64,000 bases of DNA from Flavobacterium saliperosum (GCF_900100625.1 NZ_FMTY01000005.1:124001-188000); one strand, 5' to 3'. Counted from the first letter of the stretch, positions 17,341-26,151 are shown. Translations and numbers: made by a program. Notes: a model not told the origin generated them from the sequence alone.

Positions 17341-18729
17341 TTACAAGTGAATCACTTCGCCGTAAGCATCAGCCACAGCTTCCATAACCGCTTCACTCAT
17401 GGTAGGGTGAGGGTGAACTGCTTTTAAGATTTCGTGACCTGTAGTTTCCAGTTTACGGGCCACAACTGCTTCAGCAATCATATCGGTAACGCCGGCACCA
17501 ATCATGTGGCAACCCAACCATTCGCCGTACTTTGCATCGAAAATTACTTTTACGAATCCGTCCGGAGTTCCGGCAGCTTTCGCTTTTCCTGAGGCAGAGA
17601 ACGGGAATTTACCGATTTTCAGTTCGTATCCTTTTTCCTTAGCTTGTTTTTCGGTCATACCTACTGAAGCAATTTCAGGAGTAGCATACGTACAACCCGG
17701 AATGTTTCCGTAATCTAACGCTTCCACGTGTAAACCTGCGATTTTCTCCACACACAAAATTCCTTCCGCAGAAGCAACGTGAGCCAAAGCCTGACCCGGA
17801 GTCACATCACCAATAGCATAATAACCTGGAATGTTAGTTTGGTAGAAATCGTTAACCAAGATCTTATCTTTGTCGGTAGCAATACCGGTTTCTTCTAATC
17901 CGATGTTCTCGATGTTGGTTTTGATTCCAACTGCCGATAATAAGATATCCGCTTCCAAAACTTCTTCTCCTTTTGCTGTTTTAACAAATGCTTTCACTCC
18001 TTTTCCGGAAGTGTCGATACGTTCTACAGAAGAATTGGTCATTACAGTGATTCCTGCTTTTTTCAACGAACGCTCAAATTGTTTTGAAATGTCTTCGTCT
18101 TCCACCGGAACTACGTTTGGCATGAATTCCACAATAGTCACTTCGGTACCCATTGCGTTATAGAAATGTGCAAATTCCACTCCGATAGCACCGGAACCAA
18201 CAACAATCATTTTCTTTGGCTGCTCTGGTAACACCATTGCCTGACGGTATCCGATTACTTTTTTACCGTCCTGCGGTAAGTTCGGTAATTCACGGGAACG
18301 TGCGCCAGTAGCGATAATGATATGATCCGCCGAATATTCGGTAACTTTTCCGTCAGCGGCAGTTACGTCTACTTTTTTACCCGGTTTCACTTTTCCGAAA
18401 CCATCGATAACGTCAATTTTATTTTTCTTCATTAAGAACTGAACACCTTTGCTCATTCCTTCTGCCACACCACGGGAACGCGCGATAACAGCGTTGAAAT
18501 CTTTATCAAATTCCTTTACGGTTAAACCATAATCGGAAGCATGTTTTAGGTAATCAAAAACCTGAGCCGATTTTAATAACGCTTTTGTTGGAATACATCC
18601 CCAGTTCAGGCAGATTCCTCCAAGGTTTTCTTTTTCGATAACGGCTACTTTAAAGCCTAATTGTGATGCTCTGATAGCAGTTACGTAACCACCTGGGCCA
18701 CTTCCTAAAACAATAATATCGTATTTCAT
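17341..18729 (-). CDS. lpdA: Dihydrolipoyl dehydrogenase (E3)
   Basis: A 462-residue flavoprotein that reoxidises the lipoyl groups of the pyruvate and 2-oxoglutarate dehydrogenase and glycine cleavage complexes with NAD+. The FAD motif is GSGPGGYV (9-16), and the redox-active disulfide is in GGICLNWGCIPTKALL (C40, C45). The NAD motif is GSGAIGVEFA, the second FAD site is YAIGD, and the C-terminal active-site histidine is in HPHPTMSEAV. It is cytoplasmic and transcribed alone from the promoter at 18764-18793. No E1 or E2 genes are nearby, which is usual in this group. Confidence 0.95.
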   Translation of the reverse strand: MKYDIIVLGSGPGGYVTAIRASQLGFKVAVIEKENLGGICLNWGCIPTKALLKSAQVFDYLKHASDYGLTVKEFDKDFNAVIARSRGVAEGMSKGVQFLMKKNKIDVIDGFGKVKPGKKVDVTAADGKVTEYSADHIIIATGARSRELPNLPQDGKKVIGYRQAMVLPEQPKKMIVVGSGAIGVEFAHFYNAMGTEVTIVEFMPNVVPVEDEDISKQFERSLKKAGITVMTNSSVERIDTSGKGVKAFVKTAKGEEVLEADILLSAVGIKTNIENIGLEETGIATDKDKILVNDFYQTNIPGYYAIGDVTPGQALAHVASAEGILCVEKIAGLHVEALDYGNIPGCTYATPEIASVGMTEKQAKEKGYELKIGKFPFSASGKAKAAGTPDGFVKVIFDAKYGEWLGCHMIGAGVTDMIAEAVVARKLETTGHEILKAVHPHPTMSEAVMEAVADAYGEVIHL

Positions 18730-18763
18730 GTCAAATAATTATTTCTTTGTTAGTTTGTGATTG

Positions 18764-18793
18764 CGAAAATAAGGATTTATTTTTTTGCAGCAA
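18764..18793 (-). promoter_or_regulatory. Promoter of lpdA
   Basis: On the minus strand TTG (18793-18791) is followed after 19 bases by TATTTTCG (18771-18764), one mismatch from TAnnTTTG. It lies 35 bases before the ATG. Confidence 0.55.
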
Positions 18794-18873
18794 TGAAACT
18801 AGTTTTCAAATTAGTTTGGTTTCTGATCTTACAGTGTGCTACGATGGAATTAACAGGAAAAATAGTTTTAATC

Positions 18874-18881
18874 TATATTTG
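18874..18881 (+). promoter_or_regulatory. -7 promoter motif of the CPBP gene
   Basis: TATATTTG matches TAnnTTTG and lies about 57 bases before the ATG at 18939. No -33 TTG is visible. Confidence 0.45.
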
Positions 18882-18938
18882 TAATAAATAAAGTTTTTAT
18901 TTTGGGATACAAAAGATGTTTAATTTCTAATGTAGTGA

Positions 18939-19598
18939 ATGCTTATGAATACCCTTTCGAAATTTCTTAATGCCAAGATTGGTGTTTTTGTGTTGTTAGC
19001 CATTTCGTTTGGATTAATTTACAATCCTCTTACAAAATTTCCCGTCACATTTTGTGTTATTATTGTCTTCATTTTCTTGTCGACTTATTTGCAGGATGGT
19101 AATTTCAAGGCTCTTAATTTTAATAGATTGAACCTGAAAACTGTTGGGCTGATTTTGTTATTGTATGTTTTTTTGGAAGTAACGGCGGATTTCGTTATCC
19201 AGCCTTTAATTACTAAAATATTTAACGAACCGGCCGATTATTCGAGTTTTAAATTTATTGAAGGCGACACTCCTAACTATTTAAAGTATTTGATTTTCAT
19301 GTGGATTAGTGCCGCTTTTGGGGAAGAGTTATTGTTTCGTGCTTTTGTCTTTTCCCAGTTGAAAAAAATTATAGGGGAGCAAAAAATTGTGATTGTATTG
19401 TTGAGTACTGTTTTATTTTCACTTCCACATTTGTATCAGGGTACTGCAGGTTTGGTAATTACCTTTTTGTTTGGGATATTTTTCGGATTGATTTATCTTA
19501 AATTTAAAAATATTTGGATAAACATTATTGTACACGGTCTTATTGATACCGTATTTTTAACACTTAGCTATTATGGATTGTTATCGTTTTACAGTTAA
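18939..19598 (+). CDS. CPBP-family intramembrane glutamic endopeptidase
   Basis: A 219-residue membrane protein with about six to eight helices and the three conserved motifs of the CPBP/Abi (Rce1-like) family: GEELLFRAFVF (E-E-x-x-x-R), LFSLPHLYQG (F-x-x-x-H) and IIVHGLIDT. The glutamates and histidines form the proposed catalytic site of this intramembrane protease family. Bacterial members are linked to bacteriocin immunity or maturation, but no bacteriocin gene is adjacent. ATG codons at 18939 and 18945 are both possible starts. Confidence 0.85.
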   Translation: MLMNTLSKFLNAKIGVFVLLAISFGLIYNPLTKFPVTFCVIIVFIFLSTYLQDGNFKALNFNRLNLKTVGLILLLYVFLEVTADFVIQPLITKIFNEPADYSSFKFIEGDTPNYLKYLIFMWISAAFGEELLFRAFVFSQLKKIIGEQKIVIVLLSTVLFSLPHLYQGTAGLVITFLFGIFFGLIYLKFKNIWINIIVHGLIDTVFLTLSYYGLLSFYS

Positions 19599-19642
19599 AT
19601 TCGAATGGATTTAATCCGTTTTTTGAAAACAGATTTATAGAA

Positions 19643-21397
19643 TTAATTGTTATTCTCCACTGCAAATTGCGATTCGTACAAATTTTTGTAATAGCCTTCC
19701 GGTTTACTGATTAATTCGTAATGTTTGCCTTCTTCCACAATCATTCCTTTATCCATTACAATGATTTTATCGGCGTTGATTACCGTTGCCAATCGGTGTG
19801 CAATGACAATGGAAGTACGTCCTTTGGTGATTTTTTCCGTGGCTTCCTGAATCAGTTCTTCCGAATAGGTATCAATGGAAGAAGTCGCCTCATCCAGAAT
19901 CAGAATACTCGGGTTACTTACATAGGCGCGTAAAAAAGCAATCAACTGTCGTTGTCCCGAAGACAGCATCGCACCGCGTTCTTTTACATTATAGTCGTAT
20001 CCTTCGGGTAAACTCATGATGAAATCGTGTACGCCAATTTTTTGGGCCGCCGCGATAACTTCTTCACGGGAAATAGCGGTGTTGTTTAAGGTAATGTTGT
20101 TCAGAATCGTATCGGCGAACAGAAAAACGTCTTGTAAAACAATGGCAATTTGTCGGCGCAGACTGTCCAGATCGAAATCGTTGATGTCCGTGCCGTCAAT
20201 CAGTATTCGTCCGCTGTTGATTTCGTAAAAACGGTTCAACAGATTGATAATGGTTGATTTTCCGGCTCCCGTAGCACCCACAATGGCAATTGTTTCCCCG
20301 GCATTTACTTTCAGGTTGACGCCTTTTAAAACCTCTTCGTCCTGAATATAACTGAAACGTACATTCTCCAGTGTGATATCGCCCTTAAAATGACCCGCAA
20401 TTTTAGTTCCTTTTTTCTGCACCAAATCTTCACGGTCTAAAATTTCAAAAACACGTTCGGCTGCAATAATCCCCATTTGCATCACGTTGAATTTATCCGC
20501 AATCTGACGCAAGGGATTGAATAACATACCAATTAACATCGTGTAAGCGAACAAATCTCCGAAAGTGGTCATTGTATCGCCGTGCATAATGTTCCAACCG
20601 CCGTACCAAACCACCAAACCTAAAGTTACTGATGATAAAATATCGGCGATAGGGAAGAAGATGGAGTTGTATAAGATGTTTTTTAGCCAGGCTTTATTAT
20701 GCAATTCGTTGATTTGCTTGAATTTTTCCAGTTCAATTTCTTCACGATTGAACAGCTGTACGATTTTCATTCCGGTTACACGTTCCTGTACGAAGGTATT
20801 CAGATTGGCCACCTGATTACGCACTTCTTCAAATGCGATTTTCATTTTTTGCTGAAAAATACGGGTCGCATACAGTAAAATAGGCATCCCCATCACTACG
20901 ATAAGGCTCAGTTTCCAGTTCATGTAGAACATGATACCGAGTACCACAAACATTTTCATCAAATCACTCACAATCATGAACAATCCCTGACTGAAAATAC
21001 TCGCAATGGATTCGATATCGGTTACCGAACGCGTGACTAATTTTCCAACCGGTTCGTTGTCGAAGTATTTCATTCGGAACGTCGTAATGTGGCGGAACAG
21101 TTTTTCACGGATGTCTTTTACAATATCCTGTCCGAGCCAACTGGCCCAATACGTAAAATAGAATTGGGAAGCGACCTCCAGTATCAAAACGATTCCCATT
21201 AAAGCGATGTAGTATAAAAGTCCGACCTGATCGTGTTCTTTTAGGTAACCATCGACGGTTTGTTTTAATAAATAGGGGCGGACTGCCGCGAAAATGGAAA
21301 GCGTAACCGAAAACAAAACCACCATGTAAAGCCTGTTTTTATAAGGCTTCGCATACTGCATTACTTTCTTTAGTGATATGGATTGGATGACTTTCAT
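19643..21397 (-). CDS. ABC exporter, fused permease-ATPase
   Basis: A 584-residue half-transporter of the MsbA/multidrug type. Six membrane helices occupy about residues 17-310, with an exporter coupling region. The nucleotide-binding domain has Walker A (GATGAGKST), signature (LSSGQRQLIAF, with Ser for the usual Gly), Walker B (ILILDEATSSID) and a switch histidine (IVIAHRL). It probably exports lipid or drug as a dimer. The substrate is not deducible. Its ATG overlaps the truA stop (TAATG), so it is translationally coupled to truA. Confidence 0.88.
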   Translation of the reverse strand: MKVIQSISLKKVMQYAKPYKNRLYMVVLFSVTLSIFAAVRPYLLKQTVDGYLKEHDQVGLLYYIALMGIVLILEVASQFYFTYWASWLGQDIVKDIREKLFRHITTFRMKYFDNEPVGKLVTRSVTDIESIASIFSQGLFMIVSDLMKMFVVLGIMFYMNWKLSLIVVMGMPILLYATRIFQQKMKIAFEEVRNQVANLNTFVQERVTGMKIVQLFNREEIELEKFKQINELHNKAWLKNILYNSIFFPIADILSSVTLGLVVWYGGWNIMHGDTMTTFGDLFAYTMLIGMLFNPLRQIADKFNVMQMGIIAAERVFEILDREDLVQKKGTKIAGHFKGDITLENVRFSYIQDEEVLKGVNLKVNAGETIAIVGATGAGKSTIINLLNRFYEINSGRILIDGTDINDFDLDSLRRQIAIVLQDVFLFADTILNNITLNNTAISREEVIAAAQKIGVHDFIMSLPEGYDYNVKERGAMLSSGQRQLIAFLRAYVSNPSILILDEATSSIDTYSEELIQEATEKITKGRTSIVIAHRLATVINADKIIVMDKGMIVEEGKHYELISKPEGYYKNLYESQFAVENNN

Positions 21398-22140
21398 TAG
21401 TGCTTGTGAATATACGGATAAATTACTTTGGTTAAATACAAACCATGTGCCGGTACCGAAAATCCGGCTTTTCCTCTGTTTTTACTTTCAATGATGTTTC
21501 GGAAATCGTCTAGGGATATTTTCCCGATGCCTACTCCGATAAGCGTTCCTACAATCGCACGAACCATGTTTCTCAGAAAGCGGTCGGCAGAAATGGTAAA
21601 CACAAGTTTCGTTCCGTTTTGTTGCCAAAAAGCTTCTTTGATAACACAATTGAATGTTCTTACATCGGTATGCGTTTTGGAAAAACATTCGAAATCAATG
21701 TAATCAAACAGGATTTTCGCGGCTTCATTCATTTTTTCCACGTTAAGCGGATGAAAATGGTACCAGCTTCCTTCGTTTTCAAAGGCGTCCTTAAATGTGT
21801 GAATGTGATACTCATACGTTCGGCTGGTAGCGTCAAATCGGGCATGGGCATCATCGTGAAGCGGAAGCAATCCGTACACCACAATGTCTTTCGGCAAGAA
21901 CGAATTCAGTTTCTGAGTCCAATACGCCGAATCCAACATTTCATCATAATCAAAATGGGCATACATCTGTTTGGCATGCACACCGGCATCAGTACGCCCT
22001 GCGCCCATAAGCTCTATGTCTTTTTTCAGTAAAAGCGATAAGGCTTTGGTTAGGGTTTCCTGCACGGATACCGATTGTGGCTGGTATTGCCAACCGTGGT
22101 ACTGTTTTCCGTTGTATGCGAATTCGATGAAGTATCTCAA
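21397..22140 (-). CDS. truA: tRNA pseudouridine synthase A
   Basis: A 247-residue cytoplasmic enzyme that converts uridines 38-40 of the tRNA anticodon arm to pseudouridine. The N-terminal YNGKQYHGWQYQP is typical. The catalytic aspartate lies in GAGRTDAGVHA (about residues 47-57), followed by RFDATSRTYEYHI and FLRNMVRAIVGTLI. It is the first gene of a two-gene unit with the ABC exporter, from the -7 motif at 22170. Confidence 0.94.
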   Translation of the reverse strand: MRYFIEFAYNGKQYHGWQYQPQSVSVQETLTKALSLLLKKDIELMGAGRTDAGVHAKQMYAHFDYDEMLDSAYWTQKLNSFLPKDIVVYGLLPLHDDAHARFDATSRTYEYHIHTFKDAFENEGSWYHFHPLNVEKMNEAAKILFDYIDFECFSKTHTDVRTFNCVIKEAFWQQNGTKLVFTISADRFLRNMVRAIVGTLIGVGIGKISLDDFRNIIESKNRGKAGFSVPAHGLYLTKVIYPYIHKH

Positions 22141-22169
22141 GGTGATTAAGGCTCAAAGTTTAAGAGTAG

Positions 22170-22177
22170 CAAAGTTA
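22170..22177 (-). promoter_or_regulatory. -7 promoter motif of truA
   Basis: TAACTTTG on the minus strand matches TAnnTTTG, 30 bases before the truA ATG. Confidence 0.5.
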
Positions 22178-22210
22178 CAAAGATTTTATGTTTTGGAAAG
22201 GTTAAAGTTG

Positions 22211-22241
22211 TAAGGGAAAAGGGAAAAGGAAAAGGGAAAAG
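22211..22241. repeat. Purine-rich heptanucleotide tandem repeat
   Basis: Four or more imperfect copies of GGGAAAA lie in the intergenic gap between truA and the phosphodiesterase gene. The 7-base unit is also the basis of the array at 35253. Confidence 0.75.
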
Positions 22242-22307
22242 ACAGAGAGGTTGTTGGTATACTTTAAAATTGGAAGTATCTTAGCGGTTTAGCTTATTCA
22301 GTAAACA

Positions 22308-22805
22308 ATGAAGAAGATTCTTTTGCTCTCCGACACGCACAGTCACATTGACGAGACTATTTTGAAATACGTTCGCTTAGCCGATGAAGTCTGGCATGCG
22401 GGAGATGTCGGGGATTTATCGGTTACGGATACCATTAAGAAAATCAAGCCGTTGCGAGGAGTTTATGGTAATATTGATGATGCCAAAGCGCGTTTGGAAT
22501 TCCCGTTACACAACCGTTTTTTCTGTGAAGGCGTTGATGTCTGGATTACACACATTGGCGGTTATCCGGGGAAATACAATCAGGATATTCGCAGTGAAAT
22601 AAAGCAAAATCCTCCGAAATTATTCATCTGCGGACATTCCCATATTTTAAAAGTACAGTTTGATAAGGAACTGAATTTGTTACACATGAATCCGGGTGCT
22701 GCCGGCATACACGGGTTTCATCAGGTGCGTACCATGCTGCAGTTTGAAATCGACGGCGATAAGATTCAGAATTTAAACGTTGTGGAAATTGGAACCCGGG
22801 GCTGA
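22308..22805 (+). CDS. YfcE/MJ0936-type metallophosphoesterase
   Basis: A 165-residue cytoplasmic calcineurin-like phosphoesterase. All five metal-site motifs are visible: SDTHSH, HAGDVGD, GNIDD, ITHIGGYPG and CGHSHI. The small single-domain type hydrolyses phosphodiesters such as artificial substrates or cyclic nucleotides in vitro; the natural substrate is open. Its last 33 bases overlap the end of the convergent histidine kinase gene. Confidence 0.9.
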   Translation: MKKILLLSDTHSHIDETILKYVRLADEVWHAGDVGDLSVTDTIKKIKPLRGVYGNIDDAKARLEFPLHNRFFCEGVDVWITHIGGYPGKYNQDIRSEIKQNPPKLFICGHSHILKVQFDKELNLLHMNPGAAGIHGFHQVRTMLQFEIDGDKIQNLNVVEIGTRG

Positions 22806-24560
22806 TTTCGATTCCGGAATCTGTACTTTGATATAAATAATGGTACCCGATTGCTCTTTGGAATTGATAGTCATGCTTCCGTTCAGACTTTTGATACGCG
22901 TTTTTATCTGCGAAAGTCCGAGGCCTTCTTTTGGTTTTCCTTCTTTGGTGCTGAACCCTTTTCCGTTATCTTCAATATTAATGGTAAGTTGATCGTTCTC
23001 TTTGTCAAGGGTTAATGAGGCTTCCGCAGCATTACTGTGCTTCATGATGTTGTTGAACAATTCGGCAACGATAAAATACAGTTTCATTTCAAAATCATTC
23101 TGAAAACGAAGGTCTTCTTCTATGAAATTGTTGAATTGAAAATGAATCAGTGAATTGGAATTCTTTTCACACAAATCTTCAAAAGCGGCAATCAACCCTA
23201 ATTTTTCCAGTACGGGCGGAATCAGATCGTGTGATAAATCGCGTACTTTATCATGGGCTTCTTTGATAATTGCTTTGGTTTTTTTGAGCTCCCCGTCAAT
23301 TTCCGGATGATTCGCTTCAAAGGCCATTAAATGCAGACTTGCCGAGGAAAGCAACGCACTGATGTTATCGTGCAAAACCCCCGAAAGGCGTTTGCGTTCT
23401 TCTTCCTGACCATCTATGGTAGCATTTACAAGGTTTTGCTGTACGTTATGGTTTAGGTCTTTCAGTTTGTTTTTTTGTCTCAGTTTTAAATTCTGATAGA
23501 AAAAGTAAAACAAGATGCCCGCAAAAGCCAATAAGGCCAGCATGAGGTACAATATTTTTTCGCTTTTGAGTTGTTTCTGGTTTAAAAGCTTTTCCTGATT
23601 CCGGAACTCTTTTTCCGCTTTGTCCAGTTCGTATTTGGTACGGATGCCTTCAATCTCACTGTCGAATTTTTTAGTAATGGTATTTTCCTGATAATCGATG
23701 TATTTATTCAAATAGTTATTTGCGGTTTTAAAATCCCCTAATTCTTCATAAACCATGGAGATATTTAAATATGCAATCGCAAGATCTTCGTTCAAAGGAT
23801 CATTTTCATTTTCGGCAATTAATTCCAGATAGATATCTCGTGCTTTATTATAATCAATTTCTTCAGTTAAATAATGCACGCCAAGATTGCTTTTGGCGGC
23901 ATTTATAGTTAGCCTGTCTTTAGATTTTTCGGCGTAAATCATACTGGAATCTAAATATTTTTTGGCGATATCCTTTTCTTTGATGAGTGAGTAAAAAGCA
24001 AAATGTGTATTATAAGCAGCTGCAATTTTTTGATTATCCTTTATTTTTCTTGCACCTTTTAAGGAAGGTTCCAGATGCGGGAAAGCGTTTTGAGAATCCT
24101 TGATTGTCAGGTAGTTGCGAAGAACTACATAGTTTAATATTTGAGTAATGGTATCGTTTTTGGAGTGCGATGCCATTTTTAATCCTTTTTTAGCAATCTC
24201 ATTGCTTTTATCAAACTGTTGTAATCGGGAGTAGATTGCCGATATTTCGGGATAAAGTTTTACTTTTTCAAATTCAGGTACATTGTTTAATAGTGTAAGT
24301 GACTCATAAATAATTTTTAAAGAACGTTTATGGTCTTTAATGTTTTTTGAAAGAATTCTCGATTTATTGGTAATGTGTTTTATGTAATTGGAATAATCTT
24401 TTTTGTTTAAAAAATAGGCTGCTTTTTTATCCGAGTAATCCAACGCTTTCTGGAACTGGCTGTTTTCTTTGTAATAATCAAAAGAATCTTTCACGACTTT
24501 TTGCTGCGAAAAGGCCGTGAAAGAAAAAAGTAAGAGGAATAAATAATTATTTTTTTTCAA
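22773..24560 (-). CDS. TPR-containing sensor histidine kinase
   Basis: A 595-residue membrane kinase with signal peptide MKKNNYLFLLLFSFTAFSQQ. Tetratricopeptide repeats form a periplasmic sensor over about residues 30-300. One membrane helix follows (about 336-356, LYLMLALLAFAGILFYFFYQ), then a HisKA_3 dimerisation box (EEERKRLSGVLHDNISALLS, phospho-accepting His in LHDN). The HATPase domain has VAELFNNIMKHSNA and DNGKGF / GLGLSQIKTRI. It is the last gene of an operon with the NarL-type regulator and a small unknown protein; the regulator is its likely partner. The stimulus is unknown. Confidence 0.88.
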   Translation of the reverse strand: MKKNNYLFLLLFSFTAFSQQKVVKDSFDYYKENSQFQKALDYSDKKAAYFLNKKDYSNYIKHITNKSRILSKNIKDHKRSLKIIYESLTLLNNVPEFEKVKLYPEISAIYSRLQQFDKSNEIAKKGLKMASHSKNDTITQILNYVVLRNYLTIKDSQNAFPHLEPSLKGARKIKDNQKIAAAYNTHFAFYSLIKEKDIAKKYLDSSMIYAEKSKDRLTINAAKSNLGVHYLTEEIDYNKARDIYLELIAENENDPLNEDLAIAYLNISMVYEELGDFKTANNYLNKYIDYQENTITKKFDSEIEGIRTKYELDKAEKEFRNQEKLLNQKQLKSEKILYLMLALLAFAGILFYFFYQNLKLRQKNKLKDLNHNVQQNLVNATIDGQEEERKRLSGVLHDNISALLSSASLHLMAFEANHPEIDGELKKTKAIIKEAHDKVRDLSHDLIPPVLEKLGLIAAFEDLCEKNSNSLIHFQFNNFIEEDLRFQNDFEMKLYFIVAELFNNIMKHSNAAEASLTLDKENDQLTINIEDNGKGFSTKEGKPKEGLGLSQIKTRIKSLNGSMTINSKEQSGTIIYIKVQIPESKSAPGSNFHNV

Positions 24561-24565
24561 TGTTG

Positions 24566-24847
24566 TTAAAGTGTAATAACAATCTTTGGTTTTGTAATTG
24601 TTGAGCCATTAAGTTTCTGTTCGAAGTTAATGTTTGCGGCATTGTTGTCTGCTGAAACCGTGTGATTGCAGGGAACAAAGACACCTGAAGGTTGTGACTG
24701 TCCGGAGTTGAGCTGAACAGTTATAGTATTAATTTTTTTTGTTGCATCGTAATGCGTGGTAAAATTACAATTGTTGGGAATTGTAAAGGTTACATCGAAT
24801 TCATCATCCGGCAAGGAGTCGAAGCCAAAAGTTCCTAATAGTGCCAT
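24566..24847 (-). CDS. 93-residue protein of unknown function inside the two-component operon
   Basis: A short protein (MALLGTFGFDSLPDDEFDV) with no signal peptide and no hydrophobic helix. It is rich in Thr, Asn and Val, looks beta-stranded and has two cysteines (NNCNF and VPCNH). I do not recognise a family. It lies 20 bases behind the response regulator and 5 bases before the histidine kinase, so it is in the same transcript. Position suggests an accessory or target of the signalling pair, but nothing in the sequence proves it. Confidence 0.55.
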   Translation of the reverse strand: MALLGTFGFDSLPDDEFDVTFTIPNNCNFTTHYDATKKINTITVQLNSGQSQPSGVFVPCNHTVSADNNAANINFEQKLNGSTITKPKIVITL

Positions 24848-24867
24848 AGTTTTTGTTTTTTAGTTGA

Positions 24868-25533
24868 TTATTGATTGATTAAATTATGTTTGAGAGCAAA
24901 TTTCACGAGTCCGACCGTAGTTTTAACGTTGAGTTTCTTAATCAGGTTTTTGCGATGGGTTTCCACCGTATTGGTACTGATGAACAACGCTTCGCTGATT
25001 TCTTTTCCGCTGTATTCCAGTGAAATCAGTTTTAAGATTTCCAGTTCCCGGTCGGTAATGGATTCCGGGGATATTTGGCCGTTTGTAGCGTCGTTTTCTT
25101 TTTCCTTTCCGGTAAACGAAAGAAAGATTTTCTCTCGCACCGATTTCGAATAGTATTCTTCGCCGTTGTAAACGGTGGTTATGGCTTCAATGATGTTTTC
25201 TCCCGCCGATTGTTTGGTCAGATAGCCTTTGGCGCCCAATTGCAGTACTTCCTTAATCAGTTTAATGTCGTCGAAACTTGAAAATACGATGACATTACAG
25301 GAAAAACCTTTGCTGTTAAATTCCTTCAGCACTTCAATACCGTCTTTGCCGGGCATGTTGATGTCCATGATTAACACGTCGATGTTTTTATCGGCAACTT
25401 CATCCACAAGGTTTTCACCGGATAGGGAATAACCCACCACTTCAAACAATTTGTTGGTTTTTAAAACAGCGACCAGTCCGTCTATAAGTATCTGATGGTC
25501 ATCGGCAAGGAAGAGGCGTATTTTTTCTGTCAT
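24868..25533 (-). CDS. NarL/FixJ-type response regulator
   Basis: From the ATG at 25533 (MTEKIRLFLADDHQIL) the protein has 221 residues; the upstream codons at 25542 are not needed. The receiver domain has the acidic pair LADDH, the phosphorylated Asp in VLIMDINMPG and the conserved Lys in GAKGYLTKQ. The C-terminal LuxR helix-turn-helix runs LTDRELEILKLIS to TVETHRKNLIKKL. It is the first gene of the three-gene operon and the likely partner of the TPR kinase. The palindrome at 25602-25625 is a candidate binding site for it. Confidence 0.92.
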   Translation of the reverse strand: MTEKIRLFLADDHQILIDGLVAVLKTNKLFEVVGYSLSGENLVDEVADKNIDVLIMDINMPGKDGIEVLKEFNSKGFSCNVIVFSSFDDIKLIKEVLQLGAKGYLTKQSAGENIIEAITTVYNGEEYYSKSVREKIFLSFTGKEKENDATNGQISPESITDRELEILKLISLEYSGKEISEALFISTNTVETHRKNLIKKLNVKTTVGLVKFALKHNLINQ

Positions 25534-25586
25534 TCGGTACAATTGATTAATCCAAATTTAACATTTATATTGAAATTTGAATTCAT

Positions 25587-25625
25587 TAAATTTAGTGATT
25601 TTATATCACTAAATTTAGTGATATA
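25587..25625. promoter_or_regulatory. Large palindrome upstream of the response regulator
   Basis: Bases 25602-25625 form a perfect 24-bp palindrome (TATATCACTAAA followed by its reverse complement). To its left, 25587-25599 is a third arm (TAAATTTAGTGAT) that pairs with 25605-25617 across a 5-base spacer. The same 12-base word therefore occurs three times in alternating orientation, 70-90 bases before the regulator ATG. It has no U-tract, so it looks like an operator rather than a terminator. Confidence 0.55.
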
Positions 25626-25628
25626 AAT

Positions 25629-25661
25629 AAAAAAATCCGAACCAGTTAAGATTCGGATTTT
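25629..25661 (-). terminator. Terminator of the DUF4293 gene
   Basis: The stem AAAATCCGAA / TTCGGATTTT encloses a 10-base loop and is followed on the minus strand by a U-rich run. It lies just past the DUF4293 stop. Confidence 0.75.
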
Positions 25662-25690
25662 CCGCGCACTAATAAACTAAGATGAAAGGT

Positions 25691-26101
25691 TTATCGTAAT
25701 CGGTCTACAGATTTTACGAGATCTTCATCCTTCTTGATGGCCTTATTGGCCAAAACCAACAAAACGATAGAAACAATAGGAAGGAACATCCCAATACCCT
25801 TCTCAGAAACCGTGGTTTCTCCGGATAAGCTTAGTAAACGATACACAAATAATCCTAGTAATATAAAGTTCAATATTATGTTCAGTCGGTTCATCACAAA
25901 CTGATTTTGTCTTTTCTTGTAACTGAAAATGCTTACTATGGCAAGTGTCGTACACAAACCAAAAACAGCAGCATAGCTCATATCCAGCATAAAGTAAAAA
26001 TCTTTTCCTGCCGCATCTTTCCATAACGGAAAAACGAAAGGCAAAACCCCTGAAAAAACAAAGGCTAAAAAAAGATAAACGGTCTGAATTCGTTGAATCA
26101 T
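25691..26101 (-). CDS. DUF4293 membrane protein
   Basis: A 136-residue protein with four predicted membrane helices and the start MIQRIQTVYLFLAFVFSGVL, which is typical of DUF4293. It is an inner-membrane protein found across Bacteroidota, often beside rho as here, with unknown function. It is divergent from rho. It has a -7 motif just upstream and its own terminator. Confidence 0.85.
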   Translation of the reverse strand: MIQRIQTVYLFLAFVFSGVLPFVFPLWKDAAGKDFYFMLDMSYAAVFGLCTTLAIVSIFSYKKRQNQFVMNRLNIILNFILLGLFVYRLLSLSGETTVSEKGIGMFLPIVSIVLLVLANKAIKKDEDLVKSVDRLR

Positions 26102-26120
26102 TTTTGGTTCTATTGTTGCA

Positions 26121-26128
26121 CAAAAATA
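26121..26128 (-). promoter_or_regulatory. -7 promoter motif of the DUF4293 gene
   Basis: TATTTTTG on the minus strand matches TAnnTTTG, 20 bases before the ATG at 26101. Confidence 0.5.
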
Positions 26129-26151
26129 GTTTCTTTTTCGTAAAAATGCTA

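Noticed and set aside
21619-22032. 137-codon frame antisense to truA
   Set aside because: It has no family likeness and overlaps a well-supported gene.
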